A stretch of DNA of 64,000 bases from Tragulus kanchil (GCA_022376925.1 JAIOJX010000005.1:89563001-89627000); one strand, 5' to 3'. Counted from the first letter of the stretch, positions 35,370 to 48,189 are shown. Numbers and translations: made by a program. Notes: generated by a model not told the origin, from the sequence alone.

Positions 35370-35615
35370 AACACAATGCCGTGGTTAAAAGTATAGACTT
35401 TGGAGTTAAACTGGCTAAATATGATTTCTGACTTGGTCAGTTACTAGCTCTGTAACACTGGACCAGTTAACTAACCACTTTGGGCCTCAGCTTCCTTATA
35501 TAATGGGAATAATAACAATAACTGTATTATAGGTTGTAATGTTTAAATGGATTTACATTTGTGAAATACTTGTGGCAAGACCTCATACACAGAAAGTGCT
35601 ATTGAGGTGTATGAT
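35370..35615 (+). mobile_element. MIR SINE
   Basis: Near-complete MIR order: 'gtggttaaaagtatagactt', 'cagttactagctctgtaaca', 'ctaaccactttgggcctcag', 'cttccttatataatgggaat', 'ttgtgaaatacttgtg'. An ancient mammalian tRNA SINE, useful for synteny. Confidence 0.75.
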
Positions 35616-35941
35616 AATTAAAATGGAAAAAAAGTAGGAAGATAGGGTTCAGAGTCACTCAGTTGATGACAGCTGATCAGAGAGTGAACTTCAAACGGAA
35701 TAAAAGATTACTTCATGTCAAAGTAGTCATAATAATGAGTTTGTTTCATTATTTTTAGGTTTCAAATTACATGCAAGACATTGATACAACATTAGTAGCC
35801 TTTTACAGTGTATGCCAGGGTTCTGTTTGCTGACAAGCCCACTCAAGCTCAGCAAGGACTTTTTAATCTTGATCTTATGCTCTTCAGTCTCTATGTATAG
35901 AGGTTTTTGGCAGCAGGATACAGGTGCTTTTTCTTTTATTT

Positions 35942-36093
35942 TTAAAGAAGTATTCATTTATTTATTGGCTGAGGTGGATCCTCATTGCTAATTAGTTACC
36001 CTGCAGCATGTGTAATCCTTACGGACTAGGGATCGAACCTGTGTCCCCTCCATTGGCAGATAGTTTCTTAACCACTGGATCACCAGGGAGTCC
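35942..36093 (-). mobile_element. tRNA-derived SINE fragment (minus)
   Basis: 'ttatttattggctgaggtgg' to 'aaccactggatcaccaggga' gives the antisense tRNA-like head with CHR-type wording. Body shortened. Confidence 0.65.
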
Positions 36094-36399
36094 TCTCTGT
36101 CTCTTTTGTTTTTAACGGCTGAAGATAATGTGGTTGAATAGAATTTGTTATTATCATATACTACCCTTCCATATCTACCATTCTTTCCTCCTTGATGGAA
36201 TATTTAACAGAAAAATTAAACAGAAGGTAAATACAATTTTTTCTAGAAGTTGCAGTTCAGTTTGGTAAATAATTTTCTGGCTGTAGTTAAATTCCTTTTA
36301 TTGTAATGGGTGAAGGTTATTTAAATCAGGAAGCACAACTAATCCAGCTCTGATCAGACTTTCTGGTTTCTCGTCTGGTGTGGGCCTGGACTGAATGAA

Positions 36400-36830
36400 C
36401 CATTTTCTATTTCTCATTTACAGCTCTCAACCGTTTCTGTTTCAGTCCTTTGCCTTTCCCACTAAATTTGGTGCATCTCAAGGCTCTGATCTTTTCCTAT
36501 CTTTCCAGATTTTTAATTTCTCTTATCCAATCTCATGACCCTACTTTTATCTCTCTGTGGATATCTTAAAGAACTGCCCTGTCATCATTCGGATCTCTTT
36601 AGTTGGCCATAGTCTGTTGTATGCCAGTGTTTATACTTGTGCACCCTACTATAACTTCAGATTGACATTCCCTCCCGAATCATTTGTCCTTCTTAACCCT
36701 GCCCAGTTCTACCTCTTAATCCCATTCCTACTGTCTTTTAAAACCAGTGGTTATTTTTACCTTTGCTTTCCTGTCAGAGCACCAGCATCTGTCAAGCCAC
36801 CAAGCCTCAGTGCTTTGGAAGATCTGTGAA
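36400..36830 (+). mobile_element. possible L2-like LINE remnant
   Basis: 'gtgcatctcaaggctctgat' followed by 'cttttcctatctttcc' resembles the L2 ORF2 block around 'ctcagggctctgtcctgggc'. Highly diverged. Confidence 0.35.
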
Positions 36831-37961
36831 TTCAGTATAATCTGCAATAGACATGTCAAAGCATTACTTCAGGGAGTTTTAATCAACTAACTGTGAATAG
36901 AATTTCCAAGGCTCCTGAATTTGGATGGGGAAAAATTACTTTGTTGAAATCTCTATGTCAAAATCTAGGTTCTTCTTTCATTGTGACTATAGGTAAGAAG
37001 CCACAGTTGTGTCAATAGTACTTGTCACTTTCTCACCAATAGTAGTAATGAATATTTTCAAATTATAGTTTTTGAGGTTATCTTGACACATCATTTATAA
37101 TTTCTTTAAAAGTACAGTCATTGCTAGACCTGCCACTAGATTGTACAATTTAATGGATTAATAATGAAGCACTTATTTAATCTTATCCTAAATTTGTTCT
37201 TAAAAACATATTGATAGCTATATTTCACTAGATTTGGTTTCTTTTGTGAGACTATTTTATCTTCTGCCTTCACCAGTCTGTCCAAGGGTCCATGATTCAA
37301 AAGATGGTGAAGAACCCCTGCTTACCTATAATGTATGCTGATATAAAATTTGAAAGCCATTGTAAGCTTTGAATGGTACTGCTTGTTTACTTTTCGTTGA
37401 GTGTTTTCAGAATACCTGCTTAGGCCTCAGGCATTATTTTAGTCAATTCTCTGCCTCAGTTTTTAAAGCCAAAATGCCCTTATTTTATAAGAACCATGAG
37501 TTCTTTTGAACAGTTTTTAATAAAGGAAGATAAAGATTAATTTGTTCACAGTGGGTATGTGTATGTGTCTATGGGGTGTGGGGTGTTACTTTCTAGTGTG
37601 ATTGCAAATAACAAAGAACTAAGTGAGCTTACCAGCAATTTATCAAACAGGATTCAATTGAAGATATTAATAAACTGGAAAAGTGAAGCTAGGAAGTGAG
37701 GGGGCAGATGAGCTAGGTATAATCAGAGACCTGATTGAGCACATTCCCCTTAGCAGTGCCTTACATACAAATTAGGTGCTTTGGAAAATCAAGTGATTTT
37801 GATCATTTCTGGTCTCACAGAAAAATGTTCTCAAGCTCTTTGGGTCATCCAGGGGTTTTAATTAGTTATACTTCTGACTCCTATCCTCCATTATCTTGGA
37901 GAATCATATACTTTTAAATAAAGAGATTGGCTAGGGAATATATTCAGTTAGCTATGACTTT
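36831..37961. other. unassigned non-coding sequence
   Basis: About 1.1 kb of moderately AT-rich DNA not covered by any element I recognise and not duplicated. A candidate single-copy stretch. Confidence 0.4.
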
Positions 37962-38410
37962 GTAGCAAACCACCCCAAAGCATAGTAGCCTAAATGTCAC
38001 TGTGTTACTTATTACCTTATGGCTTGAGAAGTTCTGAGTTCTTGCCTAGGGTCCTTTGAGGAGTGACACGCATCTAGAATCTCCCCACTCTGCATGATCA
38101 GGGTGCTTCTCCACTCACATGTCTGGTGCCTCTGTGCTTTTCTTGTGGCCTGTTCTCAGCCAAGTGGCCTGGACCATTTTATGTGATGAATTAGGTACTG
38201 AGAGGCAGGAAGCAGGGCTTGCCTGTCCTCTTAAAAGCCAGGAGCACAGTGGGCAAAGCATCTCTTCTGCTGTGTTCTGTTGGTGAAGAAAAATTCTATG
38301 GGGTGAAGGAAAAGACTCTACCTGTTGACAGAGGCATCTTGCATGTACACAGGGAAGGGAAGGAGCTGCTCATGTCCCGTTTCACCTGTGTTCCTCCACA
38401 ATTAACACTT
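37962..38410. mobile_element. possible MLT1/MaLR-type LTR remnant
   Basis: 'aaaccaccccaaagcatagt' and 'actcacatgtctggtgcctc' resemble MaLR LTR wording. The part at 38640-39056 ('tggttatggtttattacaac', 'cccagtggagtcatgtagac') also looks like an old LTR of another type. Both calls are from memory of consensus text. A copy is present through duplication 10. Confidence 0.3.
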
Positions 38411-40283
38411 CCTTCTGATTTCTCAGTTTTTATTTGTTAATGATTGAATTGGTTACTTTCTCCCGGATGAACTCTCTTTAATATTTTATAGCTACTCAGG
38501 TCTCTATTTTCTTGTTTGTTTCTGTTCTGTAGAGCTGTAGCGTCTACGCCTCTTCAATCCACCAGTTTTTCAGGCTCTCATAGCTTTGCTGTGCACTGTG
38601 ATGGAGAGTTTTCTTATTGGTCATTTTCAAGTTGGGAAGTTTCCAAGACCACCTTCACTTCTGACACCGAATGCAAGTTTTGACTGCTAAGGTCAAACCC
38701 TCAGGTTTGACAATACACCAGAAAGATTCTCAGAACTCTAAAAGATGTTATGGTTATGGTTTATTACAACAAAAAGACGCAGATCCAAATCAGCAAGGGA
38801 AAGGAACACACAGATCAGGATCAGGAAGAGTTCTAAGAATTCCATTGTCCTTTCCCAGTGGAGTCATGTAGACAGGATTTATGTCTCCTATAACACACAT
38901 GGAGTATTGCTAACCAAAGAACTCACTCAAGCCTTGTGTTTGGTGTTTTCACTGAGGCTTGTTCACTTCGACTTGGTCATCCAGACATTATTAGCTGACT
39001 CTCCAGTCTCTCCTGAGATCAAGCTCATAGCACATGGTCCTAGACATACACCATAAATCACATTGTTAGTATAGTGTATGTGATGTGGCCCCAACCACCA
39101 AAGTGAAAACGCCCTCATCAGGTAGGTAGCAAACCACCCCAAAGCATAGTAGCCTAAATGTCACTTTACTTACCTTATGGCTTGAGAAGTTCTGAGTTCT
39201 TGCCTAGGGTCCTTTGAGGAGTGACACGCATCTAGAATCTCCCCACTCTGCATGATCAGGGTGCTTCTCCACTCACATGTCTGGTGCCTCTGTGCTTTTC
39301 TTGTGGCCTGTTCTCAGCCAAGTGGCCTGGACCATTTTATGTGATGAATTAGGTACTGAGAGGCAGGAAGCAGGGCTTGCCTGTCCTCTTAAAAGCCAGG
39401 AGCACAGTGGGCAAAGCATCTCTTCTGCTGTGTTCTGTTGGTGAAGAAAAATTCTATGGGGTGAAGGAAAAGACTCTACCTGTTGACAGAGGCATCTTGC
39501 ATGTACACAGGGAAGGGAAGGAGCTGCTCATGTCCCGTTTCACCTGTGTTCCTCCACAATTAACACTTCCTTCTGATTTCTCAGTTTTTATTTGTTAATG
39601 ATTGAATTGGTTACTTTCTCCCGGATGAACTCTCTTTAATATTTTATAGCTACTCAGGTCTCTATTTTCTTGTTTGTTTCTGTTCTGTAGAGCTGTAGCG
39701 TCTACGCCTCTTCAATCCACCAGTTTTTCAGGCTCTCATAGCTTTGCTGTGCACTGTGATGGAGAGTTTTCTTATTGGTCATTTTCAAGTTGGGAAGTTT
39801 CCAAGACCACCTTCACTTCTGACACCGAATGCAAGTTTTGACTGCTAAGGTCAAACCCTCAGGTTTGACAATACACCAGAAAGATTCTCAGAACTCTAAA
39901 AGATGTTATGGTTATGGTTTATTACAACAAAAAGACGCAGATCCAAATCAGCAAGGGAAAGGAACACACAGATCAGGATCAGGAAGAGTTCTAAGAATTC
40001 CATTGTCCTTTCCCAGTGGAGTCATGTAGACAGGATTTATGTCTCCTATAACACACATGGAGTATTGCTAACCAAAGAACTCACTCAAGCCTTGTGTTTG
40101 GTGTTTTCACTGAGGCTTGTTCACTTCGACTTGGTCATCCAGACATTATTAGCTGACTCTCCAGTCTCTCCTGAGATCAAGCTCATAGCACATGGTCCTA
40201 GACATACACCATAAATCACATTGTTAGTATAGTGTATGTGATGTGGCCCCAACCACCAAAGTGAAAACGCCCTCATCAGGTAG
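37962..40283. repeat. tandem duplication 10 (offset 1158-1164)
   Basis: Copy 1 is 37962-39125 and copy 2 is 39126-40283. The join uses the shared gtag. One 6-base loss lies 50 bases into copy 2; otherwise the copies read identical, including all three short open frames. Confidence 0.96.
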
Positions 40284-40379
40284 GTATTTCAAGAGCTTAG
40301 AGGCCACTATGCCACATGCACAGGCAAAGGCTAGACCTTCTTTCTGGTAAAGCTAATCCTCTACTACAGAGTTACTTTA

Positions 40380-40880
40380 TCTGTTCTGCTCTCTGTCCTT
40401 TCTAACAAGCTCTTAGCAGATCAGTCTTTCTAATAAATAGTCTTAATCATGCCACTCTCCTGTTGAACAGCCTGTGAGGTCCTGTTGTATTTCTGTCACT
40501 CTGCTCCAGATTTTACAGGTGTTTCTATGATAAATATTCTCTTTTCTTGGCCCCATAAACCAGTAAAATATCAAAGTGGCCCCCAGATACTTAAGTCATT
40601 CTATGTGTTTCTAACTGTTCTTTACTCTCATTGTCATCTCAAGCTCTGATGCCCTTGCCCATTCAGAATCCTCGTGGGTTCATCCCACTATCATAGAGTT
40701 TAATTGCTTCAAGTAGATTTATTTGATTCTTCCGTGTGTCCCTTTCCTTGTACTTTTCCATGACATTTGCCTTCCACTGATGTTATTTGTGTACTTGTGT
40801 TACTCTCTCTATTATACAGGATGCTCCTTCAGAATAAGCATTGTGCCTTATTCCTCTTTATTGCCTCTGTAGAGGCCAAG
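40380..40880 (+). mobile_element. possible L2 3' remnant (plus)
   Basis: Pyrimidine-rich text, 'ctgatgcccttgcccattca', 'tgacatttgccttccactga' and a closing 'gatgctccttcagaataagc' follow the L2 3' order loosely. Confidence 0.35.
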
Positions 40881-42623
40881 ATAATGCCTGGAAACTGAAA
40901 GGGACAGAATATGTACAGAATTTCATTTCTGTCTATTGTAGAAGATCTAGGAAACAGTCAATGTCAATAAGTACAGGTGCCTTAAAATAATGGGCTTCTC
41001 TGTTGCGTAAGTGCAAAAAAAACATTGTAGATATTAGACCCTCTTAGGGTTTGTAGTAGAGTGGTGTGGTTATGGAGCTTCTTCTGAAGGTTTAGCGTTA
41101 TTTTGAAGAACTGAATTCACACGAGCAGATAAACACAGGGAGCAAGCATTGTGTTGCTTGGTCCATCTGCAGTGTTTGGCACCATAGGTGTATCAGTGAT
41201 GTGAGGATCTTAACCTAAAGAGTCTGATTGGGTCTTGCTGGTTATGCTGTGAAAAATAATTGTATAGAATTCTTTTAACCTCAGTTCTAGGTCTTCTCTC
41301 TTCCATGTTAAACCCTCTTTCTTCCCACTGCCAGGATTCTCATATGCCTTACACTGTGAGAGACAACTCTTTAAGTATATCTGTTCATGTAATGATTCAG
41401 TGTGTATTTAATGAACCTGTGTTTATCATGCCCTTTGTTAGCTGTTGACGATACAGCAGTGAACAAGACAAATATAGCTCTTGTCCTGATCTTCTCCCTT
41501 AAAAAGATTTTAAAACTCAGCTTTTTTGGGTTTTTTTTAAGAATGCCTCTCAACAAGCTCTTAAGTTCTCATAAGTTTGCCACTCTCCTGTTGACCCTAA
41601 CTGTTCTGTCCAGATTTTACAGGTGTTTCTATGATAAATATTCTCTTCTTGGCCCCATAAACCAGTAAAATATCAAAGTGGCCCCCAGATACTTAAGTCA
41701 TTCTATGTGTTTCTAACTGTTCTTTACTCTCATTGTCATCTCAAGCTCTGATGCCCTTGCCCATTCAGAATCCTCGTGGGTTCATCCCACTATCATAGAG
41801 TTTAATTGCTTCAAGTAGATTTATTTGATTCTTCCGTGTGTCCCTTTCCTTGTACTTTTCCATGACATTTGCCTTCCACTGATGTTATTTGTGTACTTGT
41901 GTTACTCTCTCTATTATACAGGATGCTCCTTCAGAATAAGCATTGTGCCTTATTCCTCTTTATTGCCTCTGTAGAGGCCAAGATAATGCCTGGAAACTGA
42001 AAGGGACAGAATATGTACAGAATTTCATTTCTGTCTATTGTAGAAGATCTAGGAAACAGTCAATGTCAATAAGTACAGGTGCCTTAAAATAATGGGCTTC
42101 TCTGTTGTACGTAAGTGCAAAAAAAACATTGTAGATATTAGACCCTCTTAGGGTTTGTAGTAGAGTGGTGTGGTTATGGAGCTTCTTCTGAAGGTTTAGC
42201 GTTATTTTGAAGAACTGAATTCACACGAGCAGATAAACACAGGGAGCAAGCATTGTGTTGCTTGGTCCATCTGCAGTGTTTGGCACCATAGGTGTATCAG
42301 TGATGTGAGGATCTTAACCTAAAGAGTCTGATTGGGTCTTGCTGGTTATGCTGTGAAAAATAATTGTATAGAATTCTTTTAACCTCAGTTCTAGGTCTTC
42401 TCTCTTCCATGTTAAACCCTCTTTCTTCCCACTGCCAGGATTCTCATATGCCTTACACTGTGAGAGACAACTCTTTAAGTATATCTGTTCATGTAATGAT
42501 TCAGTGTGTATTTAATGAACCTGTGTTTATCATGCCCTTTGTTAGCTGTTGACGATACAGCAGTGAACAAGACAAATATAGCTCTTGTCCTGATCTTCTC
42601 CCTTAAAAAAGATTTTAAAACTC
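40404..42623. repeat. tandem duplication 11 (offset 1104-1148)
   Basis: Copy 1 is 40404-41518 and copy 2 is 41552-42623, with a 33-base filler. The first ~90 bases of copy 2 lose several blocks (for example 'gaggtcctgttgtatttctg' is missing). After that the copies are identical except for a 3-base change near 42107. Confidence 0.94.
41370..41515 (-). mobile_element. L2 3' fragment (minus)
   Basis: 'gttgacgatacagcagtgaa' followed by 'caagacaaatatagctcttg' is the antisense of the L2 3' end. Occurs three times (also near 42474-42618 and 43573-43717) because duplications 11 and 12 overlap. Confidence 0.5.
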
Positions 42624-42746
42624 CAAGGCACATTTTCTGTTGATTTAGTTGGCCTCCAACTCCTTAATCTCCTTATCATGCCTGTTAAATGGGATAACTG
42701 AAAGAGTAACACCAACAGATATTGAGCACTTTTGAGCCTTCCAGGG

Positions 42747-42946
42747 GCTTCCCTGTTGGCGTAGTGGTAGGGAATCTGCCTGACAATGTAGGAGATGTAG
42801 GTTCGATCCCTGAGTTGAGGAAATCCTCTGGAGGAGGAAATGGTAATTCACTTGGGCATTCTTGTCTGGAAAATGGCCCCCCAGAGGAGCCTGCCGGGCT
42901 ACTATTCATTGAGTCACCAGAGTTGGACATGACTTAGCACCAAAAC
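42747..42946 (+). mobile_element. Bov-tA SINE (plus)
   Basis: 'ggggcttccctgttggcgta', 'aatctgcctgacaatgtagg', 'ggaaatggtaattcacttgg' and 'cagagttggacatgacttag'. Full length, diverged. Confidence 0.87.
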
Positions 42947-43845
42947 AGCAGCAAGTAGTCTCCCATTTTACTCCTCACGGCCGTTTGGGTTAGCAGCCTG
43001 ATTGTCATTACATTGTAGATGAGAAAACTGAGGCTGGGTTTTAGGTCTGCCCCTCTAGATTTAGGACTTTTCAGCTCTGATAAATTACTCCTAGACTGAG
43101 TAAACCTTCCCACATTTTGCTGTGGTCAACTTTGATGTTTCATTGTTATTCTTAACAAATGTTCAAACACAGCGCTTGCCTGTATTAAAATCCACACTTT
43201 GAGTGGTCTCTACAGTATCAGCTCAATGAATGAATCAAATCCATTACCTGTTCATAGCAGCTGTGTTTATCTTTGATGTATTGGTTATTATATTGCTTTA
43301 TATTGCTTGAATATCATCTAGGAAATAAAGGAATAAGTTTTTTAACTATCTAGTAGTTGTGAATAATTATTGTACCACTTGGCACCATAGGTGTATCAGT
43401 GATGTGAGGATCTTAACCTAAAGAGTCTGATTGGGTCTTGCTGGTTATGCTGTGAAAAATAATTGTATAGAATTCTTTTAACCTCAGTTCTAGGTCTTCT
43501 CTCTTCCATGTTAAACCCTCTTTCTTCCCACTGCCAGGATTCTCATATGCCTTACACTGTGAGAGACAACTCTTTAAGTATATCTGTTCATGTAATGATT
43601 CAGTGTGTATTTAATGAACCTGTGTTTATCATGCCCTTTGTTAGCTGTTGACGATACAGCAGTGAACAAGACAAATATAGCTCTTGTCCTGATCTTCTCC
43701 CTTAAAAAAGATTTTAAAACTCCAAGGCACATTTTCTGTTGATTTAGTTGGCCTCCAACTCCTTAATCTCCTTATCATGCCTGTTAAATGGGATAACTGA
43801 AAGAGTAACACCAACAGATATTGAGCACTTTTGAGCCTTCCAGGG

Positions 43846-44045
43846 GCTTCCCTGTTGGCGTAGTGGTAGGGAATCTGCCTGACAATGTAGGAGATGTAGG
43901 TTCGATCCCTGAGTTGAGGAAATCCTCTGGAGGAGGAAATGGTAATTCACTTGGGCATTCTTGTCTGGAAAATGGCCCCCCAGAGGAGCCTGCCGGGCTA
44001 CTATTCATTGAGTCACCAGAGTTGGACATGACTTAGCACCAAAAC
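43846..44045 (+). mobile_element. second copy of the Bov-tA at 42747
   Basis: Same element in copy 2 of duplication 12. Confidence 0.87.
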
Positions 44046-44477
44046 AGCAGCAAGTAGTCTCCCATTTTACTCCTCACGGCCGTTTGGGTTAGCAGCCTGA
44101 TTGTCATTACATTGTAGATGAGAAAACTGAGGCTGGGTTTTAGGTCTGCCCCTCTAGATTTAGGACTTTTCAGCTCTGATAAATTACTCCTAGACTGAGT
44201 AAACCTTCCCACATTTTGCTGTGGTCAACTTTGATGTTTCATTGTTATTCTTAACAAATGTTCAAACACAGCGCTTGCCTGTATTAAAATCCACACTTTG
44301 AGTGGTCTCTACAGTATCAGCTCAATGAATGAATCAAATCCATTACCTGTTCATAGCAGCTGTGTTTATCTTTGATGTATTGGTTATTATATTGCTTTAT
44401 ATTGCTTGAATATCATCTAGGAAATAAAGGAATAAGTTTTTTAACTATCTAGTAGTTGTGAATAATTATTGTACCAC

Positions 44478-45029
44478 TTGGAATTTTCTGGTAGTTCATT
44501 CTAAGTACAGTAGTTGGTCAGAGTTCAACAAGTGAATTATGACTTTTATCAACAGGTGGGTTGACATTAAGTTTCTCAAACCTCTGACAAATCACCTGAC
44601 TCCCGAAAAGTCTGGAATGGTGGTTTGTCAGTGACAAATTGTTTCACTGCTATCTGATATGAGAATATTATAAATGTTCAGCATCTCAGTTTATTTACTG
44701 AAGTATGTTTGAAATGATGTATTTGGAGGTCTGTGTTTTCTAAACTTTATGACAGACTTATTTCCTGAAGGAAAGATAAATTGTCAAATTCATGACTAAA
44801 CAATCCAGAATTTTAATTATCTAAATGAGTAAGGGAGTTAGCATTTCTTTTTACTGTTCCAACGCTGTCTTCTCAAAAGGCCTCTAGAGGGTTTCATTCC
44901 AGGAGACAGTCCTTTTGAACATATTGGGAGGTGCACTTGGATGTAAGTGTCATGTGTTGCTTTGCACAGTTGTAGTGGAGAAATATTTGTTGCTTTTCTT
45001 TAATTTAACCAGTGTGATTTCAATAGAAT
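44478..45029. other. unassigned non-coding sequence
   Basis: Nothing recognised. Confidence 0.4.
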
Positions 45030-45240
45030 AGATGGAAGACAGGCTAGCAGAATCTCTAAGAGGAGGGCCCTGAAATCTGAATTGGGTTTGAATGTTGCGT
45101 TCACTAACAATAAGCTGTGTAACTGGGCAATTGAGTCTAAATGCCAGAGTCTTCATCTATAAAGTAGAAATACATTAATAATTACTACCTCATATTGTTT
45201 AAAGGATTAATCATGTTTTGTGTTGAGCACATATTACATA
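45030..45240 (+). mobile_element. MIR SINE, diverged
   Basis: 'aataagctgtgtaactgggc', 'agtcttcatctataaagtag', 'aataattactacctcatatt' in MIR order. The downstream half is repeated in duplication 13. Confidence 0.55.
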
Positions 45241-45407
45241 ACCATTAGCTCCAGAAGGGTAGTTGTTGTTTTATTTATTTTTTTTGGAGAAAGTATCAGG
45301 TTTTTTTCTTAAAAGTTTTTAAAATTCGTGGTTAATTCTTGGTAGCAAGTGAAAATCTTTTGGAAACTACAAGGCATTGACATGTGGACTCTGGAGCTGC
45401 ACCACAG

Positions 45408-45545
45408 AGTCAATTGACATGAGTTTGAGCAAGTTCCGGGAGATGATGAGAGACAGGGAGACCTAGCGTGCAAGACAGGGAAGCCTAGTGTGCCGCAGTC
45501 CATGGCGTCACAAAGAGGCAGACATGACTGAGTTACTAAACTGAA
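45408..45545 (+). mobile_element. BovB/Bov-A 3' end fragment (plus)
   Basis: 'tcaattgacatgagtttgag', 'caagttccgggagatgatga', 'gtgccgcagtccatggcgtc' and 'cagacatgactgagttacta' match the terminal BovB sequence. A copy is at 46524-46661. Confidence 0.78.
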
Positions 45546-45589
45546 CTATTGGAGCTACACCACTTGAGTTCAAATTTAGGCTTATTTAT

Positions 45590-45765
45590 TTACTGTTACT
45601 TATTGCTATATAACTTCGGGCAAGCTACTCTGTCTGTGTCTCAGTTTCCATATATATATATATAAGGAGATAATAAAAAGTACCTACCTCATTAAGTTGT
45701 TATGTGAGGATCAGATATTATGAGCCCTTTAGAACTGTACTTGGCACATAGTAAGCCTATATGAG
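45590..45765 (+). mobile_element. MIR SINE
   Basis: 'cgggcaagctactctgtctg', 'tgtctcagtttccatatata', 'agtacctacctcattaagtt', 'tacttggcacatagtaagcc': a well-preserved MIR with a short (TA)n expansion. A copy is at 46706-46880. Confidence 0.8.
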
Positions 45766-46070
45766 AATTTACTCATATGAGAACTTATCATTTTATATTG
45801 ATGGTAAAATACGACTAAATTTGATTTCTAACTATAAAGATGGATATGCATATTAAATCATGGATGGAATAATTCTTTATTTTTATAGACCTTGACTAAC
45901 TGGCATATACAAAAGGAATATGTCAGATATGAAAAAATTACAAATTCAAGATCTTGGAAATAGGGTCATTATTTAAAAGAAATCCTTCATAAAATTGTAC
46001 ATAGATATAATTGATATTGAACCTTTTTTACTTAGAAAAAGAAATATAATAGCTATCAGTTTTTCCTTTG

Positions 46071-46254
46071 AGGCTTCCCAGGTAGTGCAGTGGTAAACAA
46101 TCTGCCTACCATTAGGAAGAGTCGGGTTTGATCCCTAGGTCCGGAAGGCCCTGGAGTAGGAAATGGCAACCCACTCCAGTATTCTTGCCTGGAGAATTCC
46201 ATGACAGGAGAGCTCGGTGGGCTACAGTCCATGGGATCACCAAGAGTCAGACAT
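46071..46254 (+). mobile_element. Bov-tA SINE (plus)
   Basis: 'gaggcttcccaggtagtgca' to 'accaagagtcagacataa'. The 3' part differs from its duplicate at 47187 at several bases. Confidence 0.86.
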
Positions 46255-47186
46255 AAATGCCATAGTCTTTATCTATAAAGTAGAAATACATTAATAATTA
46301 CTACCTCATATTGTTTAAAGGATTAATCATGTTTTGTGTTGAGCACATATTACATAACCATTAGCTCCAGAAGGGTAGTTGTTGTTTTATTTATTTTTTT
46401 TGGAGAAAGTATCAGGTTTTTTTCTTAAAAGTTTTTAAAATTCGTGGTTAATTCTTGGTAGCAAGTGAAAATCTTTTGGAAACTACAAGGCATTGACATG
46501 TGGACTCTGGAGCTGCACCACAGAGTCAATTGACATGAGTTTGAGCAAGTTCCGGGAGATGATGAGAGACAGGGAGACCTAGCGTGCAAGACAGGGAAGC
46601 CTAGTGTGCCGCAGTCCATGGCGTCACAAAGAGGCAGACATGACTGAGTTACTAAACTGAACTATTGGAGCTACACCACTTGAGTTCAAATTTAGGCTTA
46701 TTTATTTACTGTTACTTATTGCTATATAACTTGGCAAGCTACTCTGTCTGTGTCTCAGTTTCCATATATATATATAAAAGGAGATAATAAAAAGTACCTA
46801 CCTCATTAAGTTGTTATGTGAGGATCAGATATTATGAGCCCTTTAGAACTGTACTTGGCACATAGTAAGCCTATATGAGAATTTACTCATATGAGAACTT
46901 ATCATTTTATATTGATGGTAAAATACGACTAAATTTGATTTCTAACTATAAAGATGGATATGCATATTAAATCATGGATGGAATAATTCTTTATTTTTAT
47001 AGACCTTGACTAACTGGCATATACAAAAGGAATATGTCAGATATGAAAAAATTACAAATTCAAGATCTTGGAAATAGGGTCATTATTTAAAAGAAATCCT
47101 TCATAAAATTGTACATAGATATAATTGATATTGAACCTTTTTTACTTAGAAAAAGAAATATAATAGCTATCAGTTTTTCCTTTGAG

Positions 47187-47372
47187 GCTTCCCAGGTAGT
47201 GCAGTGGTAAACAATCTGCCTACCATTAGGAAGAGTCGGGTTTGATCCCTAGGTCCGGAAGGCCCCTGGAGTAGGAAATGGCAACCCAGTCCAATATTGT
47301 TGCCTAGAGAATTCCATGGACAGAAGAGCCTGGTGGGCTACAGTCCATGGGATCACCAAGAGTCAGACATAA
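47187..47372 (+). mobile_element. second copy of the Bov-tA at 46071
   Basis: The element in copy 2 of duplication 13. It continues naturally into 'ctgagcacacgcacacac', so this is probably the correct version of the two. Confidence 0.86.
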
Positions 47373-47639
47373 CTGAGCACACGCACACACAATCCTGCCT
47401 TTATAACCTCAGACGTGATCTGACCTGTATTTCCGTGCTTGTTACCTTAAGAGATTATTCAGTCAAAGAAGAAATAAGACTTGTGTAGGACAGTCTCAAA
47501 GTAATTATCATGGACTTCAGAATAGTCCTGATGGAGAGTAATTGCTGAAAAATGAAGCGTGATTGTCTCTGTGACTCTAATAGAAATTGCAAACATTCAG
47601 TAACTGTTGTTCTAGAGATTGAGTCAGTTTCAGGAACAG

Positions 47640-47800
47640 GAAGGAGTTTGGATTTGACAACAGAAGTTCTGAATTTCAGTTGTATTACAGCCACTCATCA
47701 AGCATACAGCTCTGAATAATTCACTTATTTCTTTGCCCATCACTTTCCTCTTATAAAATCACAGTGATAGGGTCTATCTTCTTGTTCTTAAAGGATTTTT
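47640..47800 (+). mobile_element. probable MIR fragment
   Basis: 'ttggatttgacaacagaagt', 'attcacttatttctttgccc' and 'cttataaaatcacagtgata' follow MIR order. A copy is at about 48791-48951. Confidence 0.45.
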
Positions 47801-48189
47801 TATGGGCTCAGAGGCAGCTGTGCTCACCACTACAAGGTGAGAAGGAGGAATACCTTAGGAATTCAGGAATAACATACACACAATAGTATATATAAAATAA
47901 ATAAACAGTGACTACTGTAGTACAGGAAAACTGTATCCCTGGGCACATAATTGTGCTTCTCATTTTTATTAATGTTAAGACAAGGATGAAGAATTGAAAC
48001 ATTTATGTTTCCCTGGGGAACCATGAAAACATGGTTTGGGCTATGAGAAGAAAAAAGCAGAGGAATATGTTCAGTTAAAATTCTGTTCTACTAAATTTAA
48101 TTATAATTGAATTCTTTTAAATTTATTCTAATTCTGTTTAAACATACCACTTTCCCTCACAGTATATGATTTTGACCTATTTGGCAGAA

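Larger units (their letters stand above)
42280..44477. repeat. tandem duplication 12 (offset 1099, clean junction)
   Basis: Copy 1 is 42280-43378 and copy 2 is 43379-44477. No filler; the copies read identical. Copy 1 overlaps copy 2 of duplication 11, so 41178-41518 / 42280-42623 / 43379-43722 is a triplicate. Confidence 0.96.
45139..47372. repeat. tandem duplication 13 (offset 1116)
   Basis: Copy 1 is 45139-46254 and copy 2 is 46255-47372. Substitutions occur in the first 20 bases of copy 2. In the last ~90 bases of copy 1 the Bov-tA end differs at several sites from copy 2. The middle reads identical. Confidence 0.94.

Noticed and set aside
6267..44477. CRISPR-like regularly spaced repeats
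   Set aside because: This is a mammalian sequence; spacing comes from kilobase-scale duplicated blocks, not short repeats with spacers.
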